64,000 nt of DNA, from contig NZ_CP019724.1 in NCBI RefSeq assembly GCF_002005225.1, positions 2,108,001 to 2,172,000 of the forward strand, in the 5' to 3' direction. The notes under the pieces were generated by a model. It was given only the letters and a program-made list of their open reading frames with translations, did not search any database and was not told the origin of the DNA. Of the stretch, positions 1-9,300 are shown piece by piece (position 1 is the stretch's first letter; the number at the start of each line of letters is the position of its first letter). Both the position numbers and the translations under genes were made by a program. Source of the stretch: Streptomyces pactum. Its GTDB lineage: Bacteria > Actinomycetota > Actinomycetes > Streptomycetales > Streptomycetaceae.

Positions 1-37
1 CACGTATGCAAGCCAGGAGGGGACTCGGCTCCATCTG

Positions 38-56
38 TGGGACTTCTCTGGGACTT
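38..56 (+). repeat. Dispersed repeat, copy A
   Basis: The 19-bp sequence has the pattern TGGGACTTNNCTGGGACTT and is itself a near-direct repeat of TGGGACTT. The same pattern occurs at 31286, 31501 and, degenerate, at 33650, always in this orientation. About 20 bp downstream is also similar in copies A, C and D (a GGNCGGNNCCGA-type stretch). It lies just outside the defence gene block. Whether it is an attachment site, a recombination scar or the tail of a lost gene cannot be told from this window. Confidence 0.7.
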
Positions 57-76
57 TTTGGGTCGGACCGAGGAAA

Positions 77-396
77 TGCGGACGCGGTCGCCGAGGATCT
101 CGCGCTGTACGGGAGAAGTTCTTACGGCGTCTGCCGGAGGAGCGGGACGAGTTGCACGGCCCGCCCCAGGGAACTACCGAGTTGCCATTGGCACAGGGCC
201 TGGTCGGGGATGACCTGTACAAATTGGGCAAGCCGCGCCCCAGCGTATGGGCCTGCTACCGCACCACCCTGGACGAGGGGCCGCACGACGATCCGCCCCG
301 CTACCTCAACCAGGACCTGCTCCTCGAGCTGAGGCCAGCGCTGCGCACCCTCGTCGGCCGCAGCCGTGCGTCGTATGGGAAGAGGCCTTCCCGTAG
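77..396 (+). pseudogene. Decayed conserved hypothetical protein, C-terminal remnant
   Basis: The frame running through 104-360 encodes a stretch with ordinary protein character (around EERDELHG, GDDLYKLGKPRPSVW, DPPRYLNQDLLLEL). The neighbouring frames supply plausible continuations before it (DAVAEDLALYG at about 90) and after it (VWEEAFP then stop at 394-396). This pattern suggests a gene broken by at least two frameshifts. No start codon with a ribosome binding site is visible, and dispersed repeat A lies inside the 5' part. I do not recognise the family well enough to name a function. Confidence 0.4.
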
Positions 397-666
397 CTCC
401 CCTCCCGCGCCCGGGCGGCTGCATGATGGCCATGCCGGGCTGCACACGCGGCTCCGGCGGATGTGATCGCGCTCGGCTCCCCGTATCCCCAAGTCCTCAC
501 AGGTGGCACGCCGTGCGGCCACACCACCTCGTAAATCGCCCTCCCAGTCATCGGACGAAAGACATGGGCATATTTGGCGACTAGCCCCCACTCACGACTG
601 TCCGGAACACGCGCACATGCACCGCATCTCAACGGCGAGTAGCCCGCCTCGCGCCTCTCACAACGG

Positions 667-792
667 TTACGAATCCCCCCAAGCACGGACGAGAGCACTT
701 CCGTCAAGAAGAATTCCTCGTACCTGCCGGAGCAGAATGCGCATCACGCACAGCGCCAAGACGGCCCCGCACCCCACGGCTATCCAACCCAT
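667..792 (-). CDS. Small single-pass membrane protein, 41 residues
   Basis: This is an ATG start preceded by a near-perfect ribosome binding site (GAGGAGG, about seven bases upstream). The peptide begins MGWIAVGCGAVLALCVMRIL, a clear hydrophobic helix, followed by a basic and then polar tail ending in ALVRAWGDS. That arrangement is a short N-out or N-in membrane anchor with a cytosolic tail. It sits 222 bases downstream of the last gene of the helicase operon on the same strand, so it could be its distal member or an independent gene. No family was recognised. The evidence is the strong ribosome binding site and membrane topology only. Confidence 0.5.
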   Translation of the reverse strand: MGWIAVGCGAVLALCVMRILLRQVRGILLDGSALVRAWGDS

Positions 793-1014
793 TGAGTCGC
801 CTCCTCGCATCGGGCGCCGGAGTCTCCGCACAGAGGGTGAAAGTCTGTACCGTCGGTGGTACTTTTCGCGCTCCCGAGCCTCGGCGCCGGGCATCAGACT
901 GCCTGCATCGGAGATCGAAGTCAGCCTGGTATAGCAAACTTTTTGTGATCTCCGGATTCAGAGTCTCGGCCAGACACCTGGATGTAGCCACAGCAACTGC
1001 GCTCAGTGTCCGCC

Positions 1015-3339
1015 TCAGGTATCGCTTCGGGGCGGGAGCAGCGGCGCCAGGAAGCGACTCGGTTCTCCGTGCCAGGTGATGGCCAGGGCGTCACGGGCGC
1101 GGGTGGCCGCGACGAAGAGCAGCGAACGCGCCCGGTGCAGCTCTCGCCGGTGGCGGCTCGGGTCGGTGTGCTCCCACGTGTCCACGGAGGCGCGGGGAAC
1201 GAGGCCCTCGGCCACCCCGGCGATGACCAGGCAGCGGTACTCAAGCCCCTTGAAGCGGTACATGGTGCCGATGTGCACGCCCTGGTCGCCGCGCGGCCCG
1301 TCCTGTGTGATCTCGGTCGGGGTGATGCCGTGCCGGGCAAGGCGTTCGGCGAGCTGGGTGACCATGTCGTTGGTCGGGACGCAGATCGCCGTGGACTCGC
1401 GGGGCACGTCGTGCCAGGCCCGCAGTTGTTGCACGACGAGGTCCATCTCCTCGTCCCAGCTCCGCGCACCGCGCAACGACGGGACCGGGCCGTGCAGGAC
1501 CGAGCGGTACCCGGCGAGGGTGTCGCTGTCACCGTCCAAGTCGTCGTAGTCGGCGTCGCCCAGCACCCGGATCGCGTCGCGGAGGATCTCCCGGGTTGTG
1601 CGGTAGCTGAGGGTCAGCCGGGAGGACCGGCCCCGGATGTGGACGCCAAGGCTGCCGAGGGTGACCTGGTTGTCGTAGATCCGCTGGTGCGTGTCGCCCA
1701 CGAGGAACATGTCGTCGGCCTCGGACGGCGCCATGGCACGCAGCATCTTCCAGTGGGCGGCGCTGAGGTCCTGGGCCTCGTCGACCACGATGTGCCGGTA
1801 CCGGTGGCGCAGCCGGGCACCGGAACCGGCCTCGACATGGAGGTTGTCCAGGCCGCTCCGGTCCTCGCGTTCCCGTGACCGACTGTCGATCTTCGCCTTT
1901 CGGGTCATCTCTAGCCGCGCCGCCCGTTCGGCGACCTGGCGGTGGGTCTCCAGCCCTTTGGTCTCCAGCCGTTGCGTGAAGCGTTCGGCGAGTTGCCAGA
2001 TGCCGACGCGCTCGGCGCGGGTGACGCTGCGCCCCCTGCCGGCGCGCCGGACGGTGAAGTAGTCGCTCCGGGAGGCCACGGCCTGGCCGAGGATGACCTG
2101 GTTCCATTCGTCGCTGAGGAACTCGGCGCTCCAACGGGTCTCTCCCGCCTCCACCAGCAGGTCCCGCCACTCGCGGAGCGCCGTCGTGTCGTCGATGCGC
2201 CGCTTGGCGTTGCCCGGGTCGGCCTCGCTGACGATGCGGGTGGCGAGTTGGTCCACGTGTGCGATGTCGACCCTGGCCAGTACGTCGGGTCCGCCGAGGG
2301 AGAGGAGCCGGGAGCGGAGGTCGGCGGCAAGATTCCGGTTGAACGTGGTGAACAGGACAGGCTTGGTGTGGCCGGGCGGGAGCTGTCGCACCAGATGGCA
2401 GACACGGTGGAGGGCGACGATGGTCTTGCCCGTTCCCGGGCCACCACCGACCCGGGCCGGGCCGGAGTAGCGCCGGTGGACCAGCTTCTCCTGGGTGGGG
2501 TGGAGGAAGATCTTCCAGCGCCCGAAGTCGCCCTCCTCCAGGATGCTCTGCAGGAATTCATCGTCGGTGATCGCCACGGTCTGTGAGCGGTCGACGGCTG
2601 CCTGCCAGTCGGCGGAGTCGAGGTTGCGCTCCGGCTCTTCGACCGCGACGGGCGCGGTGACCTCGTCCATGACCTCTTCGTAGGAAGCACCGTCGCGCAG
2701 CCGGAGGAGGACTTCCCCGGTGTGGCGGGGCGCATACTCGGCGAGGCCGAGCAGTTCGTCGTCCGTGGTGAGTTTCCGGACGATGGGGATGAGCGGTTCG
2801 GCGACGCCGAGATCGGCGAGTTCCTCGTCGGTGTAGGCCCCGAAGAGGGGTTTCTCCGGCTCCTCCAGCCCTTCCGGCTCCTCCGACGGCTTCGGACGGG
2901 CCGGTTCCGGGGCGGGCACGGGCGTCGGAGCCGGGACTGGAGCGGCGGGCGGGGTGAGTCCGCGGCGCAGCACGCTCTCCTCGACGACCTGGAGGTCGAC
3001 GTATTCGATGGCGCCGGTGATGTGGTTGATGCCGTAGTTGAGCCGGTCCAGGTTCTTGTGGACGTGGCTGCGGTGCTTGACCGAGACGAGCAGCCAGTCG
3101 TCACCGCCGAGGCGGATCATCAGGGCCCGCCACTCGCGGTTGACGCGTGCCGACCAGAGACGGTCGTGGCCTTCCAACTGCTTGAGGTCGAAGCCGCCGG
3201 CGTCGGGGTTGCGGCGGAAGTCGTGTTGGAACTTGTAGAACGCCCCGAGGACCGCGCGGTCCAGTTTGACGATCTCCTTGTCGGCCTTGTCCAGCAGGCG
3301 CAGCGTCACGCCCGTCCTCGGCGCGCCGGTGACCGTCAT
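1015..3339 (-). CDS. UvrD-family helicase with RelE/ParE-like N-terminal domain
   Basis: The protein has 774 residues. Residues about 8-115 look like a RelE/ParE-type toxin fold (LDKADKEIVKL near the start, then FYKFQHDFRRNP, LWSARVNREWRALM and VKHRSHVHKNL). A Pro/Glu-rich linker (about 130-165) follows, then a superfamily 1 helicase core with Walker A GGPGTGKT at about 299-306, Walker B DEAQDL, and a C-terminal VAATRARD motif. The start ATG overlaps the stop of the large upstream helicase gene (ATGA), so the two are translationally coupled. RelE-like domains fused to UvrD helicases occur in actinobacteria, but their function there is unclear. A role in phage DNA processing is inferred from context. 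It is the last gene of the apparent operon. Confidence 0.85.
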   Translation of the reverse strand: MTVTGAPRTGVTLRLLDKADKEIVKLDRAVLGAFYKFQHDFRRNPDAGGFDLKQLEGHDRLWSARVNREWRALMIRLGGDDWLLVSVKHRSHVHKNLDRLNYGINHITGAIEYVDLQVVEESVLRRGLTPPAAPVPAPTPVPAPEPARPKPSEEPEGLEEPEKPLFGAYTDEELADLGVAEPLIPIVRKLTTDDELLGLAEYAPRHTGEVLLRLRDGASYEEVMDEVTAPVAVEEPERNLDSADWQAAVDRSQTVAITDDEFLQSILEEGDFGRWKIFLHPTQEKLVHRRYSGPARVGGGPGTGKTIVALHRVCHLVRQLPPGHTKPVLFTTFNRNLAADLRSRLLSLGGPDVLARVDIAHVDQLATRIVSEADPGNAKRRIDDTTALREWRDLLVEAGETRWSAEFLSDEWNQVILGQAVASRSDYFTVRRAGRGRSVTRAERVGIWQLAERFTQRLETKGLETHRQVAERAARLEMTRKAKIDSRSREREDRSGLDNLHVEAGSGARLRHRYRHIVVDEAQDLSAAHWKMLRAMAPSEADDMFLVGDTHQRIYDNQVTLGSLGVHIRGRSSRLTLSYRTTREILRDAIRVLGDADYDDLDGDSDTLAGYRSVLHGPVPSLRGARSWDEEMDLVVQQLRAWHDVPRESTAICVPTNDMVTQLAERLARHGITPTEITQDGPRGDQGVHIGTMYRFKGLEYRCLVIAGVAEGLVPRASVDTWEHTDPSRHRRELHRARSLLFVAATRARDALAITWHGEPSRFLAPLLPPRSDT

Positions 3340-6300
3340 CGCTCGTTCTCCTCGTAGTGGTGCGCTGCTCTGTCCGCGTCGTGGCCGGCCAGCGCGGCGA
3401 GTTCGTCGACGTCCCATTCCGCCGCGGTACGGACCTGCCAGCCCGCGTCCCGGTAGGCCCGGTCCCGTTCTTCGGCTTCGATGTCGCGCCGGGTGGCCGG
3501 GTCCGGGCGGTGTGCGAGAACGATGCCCACGCGGGGGCCGGGCCAGGCGAGTTCGGCGGGCCAGGCGGCCGTCCCCAGCTCGTAGCCGGCCTCGGGCGCG
3601 GGCAGGCCCCGGTCGGCGAGAGCCCCGGCGAGGGCGGGCAGGCCGGGTTCGTCGACGAGGTACTCGATGACTTCGTCCCAGGCGGGGTCGCGCACGGCGG
3701 CGGAGGCCCCCTCGGCGTCCTGCCCCGGCGCGGCCGACTGCTGCCCGGCGACCGGCTGTGCTCCGTCCGCCGCGGGTTCGTGCCGGTGTCGCCGGGAGGT
3801 GAGCCATCCGGTGCCACCGGTGACGGCCAGCTCGGCCGGGTCGAATCCGGGCAGCATGCCGGTCGTGAGCTGAACCCCGTCGCCCTCCCCGAAGTCGAGA
3901 AACTGGAGAAGATTGCTCCAGTAGAGCCAAGCCTGCCAGCGTCTGCGGTGGGCGGTCTCGTCGGCGTCGACCGTGTCCGTGCTGTCGTCGAGGACGGTCA
4001 GTGCCGTCCAGGCGGCCGCGCTCTGGCCCCCGCGCAGGTCGAGCGCGATGGTGAGAGGGCACCCCGAGGCGTCCCGCGTCGCCATGACCTGGACGGCGCC
4101 CTGTCCCTGCGCCAGCCGGTGACCGTGCAGCGCCTCGCTGATCCTGAGCCCGGTCTCTTTGCCTGCGGCCAGGGCCCTGCTGGTCGCCGACACGGCGGCG
4201 AAGCCCGCGAGGGCGCTCTGGGTGCGGCGCCGCCAGGCGTCCGGGTCGGGGTCGGTGAGGTAGCCGATCAGCGTCTCGACCGGGTTGGCCCACACCAGCC
4301 TCGGCAGGTCGCGGGTGTCTCCGGCGTGCATGCGCCGGTGGACGTCCATGGCTGTCTTCTGCGCGGTGTTCGGGTACGGCTTCCACGGCGGGTCGGCCCG
4401 GGGCGTGGTCCGGCCGGTCCAGGCCTGTACGTCGTCCCAGGTGAGCTGGAAGACCTGCCAGCCTTCCGCGCGCAGCCGGGTGCGCTTGACCGCGTCGGCC
4501 TCGGCGGTGAGGTGCTCGGGGCTTGCGTGGTAGCGGTAGCCGTCGAGGTAGACGGCGACCCGGCGGTCGTCGTCGGTGCTGCGGAAGACCACGTCCGGCC
4601 GGGTGTAGTCGAGCGGGGTCTGGGTTTCCATCTGCCAGCCGCGGACGGTGCCGTCGGGTGCGGTGAAGCGCAGGGTCGTGTCCCGGGTGCCGTCGGCGGT
4701 GAGAGCGGTGCGGACGCTGACGTCGTCCACCCGCTCGGCCCATTCGAGCAGCCCGCGCCGGAAGAGTGCCTCCAGCTCGCTCTCCACCTGGTGCACCAGG
4801 GTGATGTCCCGGGTGGTGGCGACCGGTCCGACGCTCCAGTGGTCCGCGGTGCGGCCGAAGAGGTCGCCGAGCATGTCGAGGGCGTGCTCGCGGGAGACGA
4901 GTTCGTACTCGCCGTCGGTGACGTGCCGCAACAGGCAGCGGTGGCACGCGGACCGGCCCTGGCCCACGCACACGCACGTCTCGATCACCTGCCGGGCGTC
5001 GTCCAGGACACCCTTGAGACCGTCCCGGCCGGCGAGGCGGTGCAGGTAGCCGGTGCCGCCGGGGAGCGTGTCGTACAGGACGAGGAAGTGGCGGCGGAGC
5101 GGGGTCTCACCGCGTTCCTCGGGCATGGAGTCGGTGACGACCGCGAGGTGGTCGGGGTCGCCGCCGTAGCTGCGCGCGATGCCGGCCAGCAGCAGCGCCT
5201 TGAAGGACGCGAGCCGTTCCCGGGTGTGCGCGGTGACGGCGGGGATGAGGACGCGCAGTGCGTCGGTGCGCAGTTCGTGGGCGAGCAGCACCCGCTCGCC
5301 GCGTCGTACGGCGTCGGCTCCGGCGCGCCGTCTGGGACACCACGGCCGGTGGTACTTGGCGTGTGCCGACGCGTCACCGGCGTCGTGCGCGGCGGGTCCG
5401 CCGTCCGGGTCGGCGTAGCCGCACGCATCGCAGACCCAGAAGGGGTTGAGGCGGACCTCCTGTCCGGCGAAGGTGGTGTCCGCGCCGCCGTCCACGCGGG
5501 CGGCGCCGACGTTGAGATGCCGGACGTGCGCCTGCCGGGTGAACTCCCAGCCGAAGGTGGCGTGTTCGTGCTTCCAGGCCTGTTCGATGTCGTCGGCGTC
5601 GATGTCGACGGCGGGAACGACGGTGTAGTGGCGCCGCTCCCGTTCGTCGCTGTCGTCGCGGACGCGGACGTCGTCGCGTTCGTCCCGGGAGGTGACGCGG
5701 CGCGGCACGAGCACCTTGTGCAGGCAGCCGACGTCGCCGATGGCCGCGGACCGGCAGCGAGGGCAGGGGGACGCGTCGTCCTCGGCGAGGTGGGTGCGGA
5801 CGTGGCCGCAGTCGGGGCACACGCGCCACCAGAGCCAGGCCGGGCGGCCGGGCCCGCCGATGTCCACTCCGGTGACTCGGTGTTTGTAGCCCTGGACGTA
5901 GTAGTGGTTGCCGGGCGCGAACTCGGTGAGGGCGAGGCGGGCGGGGCGGCTGTGGCGGAGGGTCTTGCTGTGGTTCTCGCGGCCGCCGTCGTCGGTCTTC
6001 TCGGTCCAGGTGAGGGTGGCCTCCAGCTCGGTGGCCGAGTCGATGAGGCTGTAGTTCGGCAGCAGGCCGAGGTCGACCAGGGCGCCGTGCGCGGTGGTGC
6101 GGCTGATCTCCCGGGAGATGCGGCCCACCTCGCGCCGCTCGGCCCGCAACTCGCGCCCCTGCCGTGCGTGGTCGGGGTCGCCGGCGACGAGCAGCCCGTG
6201 CGCCCGGTCGATGGCCTCGGTGCGGCGCTGGAGGTCCGCGCGGCGCTCCTCCCAGCGCCTGCACGCGGCGACCAGAGCGCCGGCCAGTCCCTCCTCGCCG

Positions 6301-9300
6301 GGGTCGGTGGCGTAGGCGGTGAGGGCGGTACGGGCCTGCGGGCTGACGCCCGTGCCGCGGCTCTCGTCGTACGGAGGGAACAGGTCCAGGAAGCCCCGGA
6401 CGAGTCGTTCGCCGTCGGCCAGCGCGGCCTCGGTGAAGTCGGCCTGCCAGGCAGAGGCGCCGAACAGTTCTGTGGCCCGCCCGGGCAGCGGGCGCAGCGG
6501 TGTCCCGTCGGGGGCGGTCAGCCGTCCGGCGCCGGCGAGGTCGAGGAGGTGGGCAAGGTACTGGCGGCGCAGGATCTCGGCCGCGGACAGGTAGCAGCCG
6601 GGCGGCCGAACCTCCCCGGCGATCATGAGGCGGGGTTCTTCGAGGTAGTAGCGGTCGCGCGGCCCCCGGTCGACCATGGTGAGCAGGTAGGCGTTGCCGG
6701 TGGAGCGGCCCGCGCGGCCCACCCGCTGGATGTAGTTGGCCGGTCCCTTGGGCAGTGAGGCGAGGACGACCGCCGAGAGGTCGCCGATGTCGATGCCGAG
6801 TTCGAGGGTGGGGGTGCAGGACAGGACCTGCGGGTTGGCGTAGTGGACGCGGGTGCCGTCGCGGAAGGCCTTCTCGACCGCCTCGCGCCGGGCGCGGCTG
6901 AGGGTGCCGGTGTGTTCGGCGGTGTTGATGGTGAAGACGCCGGCCTCGCGGTACATGCGCCGGTAGAAGTCGTCGGTGTAGTCCCGTTGCCTCAGTCCGC
7001 TGTCCAGGTCGCGGCCGGTGCCGAGAGTGCCGCCGCAGCGGTAGCGGGGGCAGGGCTGACCGTGCCACTGGCCGGCCAGGTCGGGGTGGATGGTCTGTTC
7101 CCAGAAGCAGCGCGGGCAGTGCGCGGTGGCGTCAGGCAGCGTGTCGTCGGCGAGTCTGCGCACCCGGATGTGGCCGGGCTGGAGTCCGTAGACGCGGGTG
7201 GCGCCGTCGAGCGCGGTGCGCGCGGAGACGACACCGATCTCGGCGAGCGCGGGCAGCAGCCGGCTCAGGAACGTGGCGGCGGCCTCCGGGCGCAGGCCCA
7301 GGGAGCGTACGGCCCAGTCCTGGTACCAGCCGAGCCGTCCGGTGAGGACGTCGAAGTCCTCGCTGCCCTGCTTGGGGCTGCCCAGCAGGAAGGCGGGCGC
7401 GGAGACCCCCCGGGGGAAGGCGGGCATCCCGTTCTCGCGTCCGCCCCAGATCGCCCATCGACGGACCCCGGCCTGGTCCAGCCAGGGGTCCAGCCAGGCG
7501 TGCCGGACGGCTCCCCGGATGCGCATGCGCTCCAACAGGCCCCGGACGAAGCCGATATGCCGGTCGTATCCGGGCACGGACCCGTCGGGCAGGGCGATTT
7601 CTCCCGGCGTGGTGAGCAGTGTCTCCCGTACGAGTTCCGCCACAGCGTCGGGGTCCTGGAGGGGCACGTCGGCGGCGACGGTGCGGGTCAGTTCCAGGGT
7701 GCGGCCCTGCCTGGAGCGCAGGCCGAACTCCATCACGGTGGCGAACGCCAGGCGTTGCGCGATCAGTTCCCAGGTGGGCCGGGAGCCGCGGCTGCGGCCG
7801 GAGAGCAGCGTGTCCACACCCCTGACCAGGTGCAGGTCGGGCGGGATGACGGCGGCCTGTACGGCCTTGCTGTCGACGACGTCCGCGATCAGGTCGGCGG
7901 CCAGGTCGTTCAGCGTGATCGGCTCGTCCTCATCGATACGGCTGGCGAGCAGGGCACGGAGTGAGAAGGTGTACGAGCGGCTGGCGACGTATCCGGCGCG
8001 GTGGGCGGCGTCCTGTACGGAGTCGTTGAAGAGGAGGGTCTTGTCCTCCCCCAGGTTCTTGTCGAGTTCGCCGCCGGTGAAGAGCTGGGTGACGGCGGCG
8101 GCGGCGAGCGCGGCGAGGCCGGTGCCGAGGTAGCGGACGGAGTTGAAGGTGCGGCAGGCGGGGCACTGGTCGCGTTCGGCGGCCCGGTCGCCGTCGAGGT
8201 CGGCGTGGACGAACGCGGCGTTGTGGAGGGTGCGTGGCCGGCGCGGTCCCTCGCCGTCCGTCGGGGCGGTGAAGTCGGCGTCGGGTGACAGGGGCCGAAG
8301 CCGCCCGCCGTGGCCCTCCAGCACCATGACGGAGGGGCCGCCGCGCCGACGCTCCGCCCCCGCCCCGAAGGCGGCCTCGTGCACCTCTCGCGGAGTCGCG
8401 GCGATCATGTTGCGCACCCGACGCTTGTCCCGGCCGACGGAGGCGCGGCGGATCTTCGTGGCGTTCAGTTCGAGCTCGGCGGGGTCTACCTCGGGCGAGT
8501 ACGCGGCCCAGCCGGAGCGTCCGCACTCGCGGCAGAACACGGCCGGCAGAAAAACCTCGGCGGGCGGCGGCGCGCTGTCGTCGGCCGGTACGGCGGCCTG
8601 CTCGGCGGCGTCGAGGGGTACGGCGGGTCCCTCCCCGTCGTACGGGGACGGCCGGGCGGCCGGGCCGGGGACCTTGCGGGTCAGCGCACCGCCGGAGGTC
8701 ACCCGTTCGTCGTCCCAGCGGAACTCGGCGCGGGCCGCACTGATGCCCCGCAGCACACGGGAGACCGAGCGTACCCAGTGGTGGATCTCGATGGACAGCA
8801 GCGGCCGTCCGGGGTGGTCCGGGTCTCGGGCGTACGACAGGAGGGCGATGTACCGGGCCAGGCCCTGGGCGGCGACACGCGGCTGCTGCTGTACGGCCAT
8901 GCCCCAGTGGTAGGCGTAGCGGGGCAGGACCTCGGTGATCTCGGAGATCGTCCTGGGCGTGCCGTCGAGGATCTCCAGGACGGCGGCGGTCAGCCGGTGC
9001 CGGCGCAGCACGGCCCCGAGGTCCTCCGGGCTCGGCCCGCTCAGCCCGGAGAAGGCGGTGACGAGGTCGTCCATCGCGCCCGGGTCGCGGGTGGGGTCGC
9101 CGAGTCCGGCGACCTCGTGGGGCGAGGGGAACGGCAGGCTGAAGTCGCTCTCGCCGGTGAAGTCCCTGGTGGAGCGCCGGTCCTCCCCGACGACCGCGTC
9201 GGGCGGGAACGGCACACCGAAGACCTGCTCGGCGACTTCCAGCATGCCGGGGCCGCTGCCGGGGCGGGCCGCCGGGCCCCGCGCACCGCTGTCGGTGGCG

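Noticed and set aside
306..707. Possible 133-residue gene on the minus strand left of the small membrane protein
   Set aside because: It has no ribosome binding site, its C-terminal half is low complexity, and it overlaps the decayed gene and the small membrane protein gene. No family was recognised.
3357..6758. A 1133-codon open frame on the plus strand
   Set aside because: It mirrors the large helicase gene, has no recognisable domain, and its composition is that of an antisense shadow.
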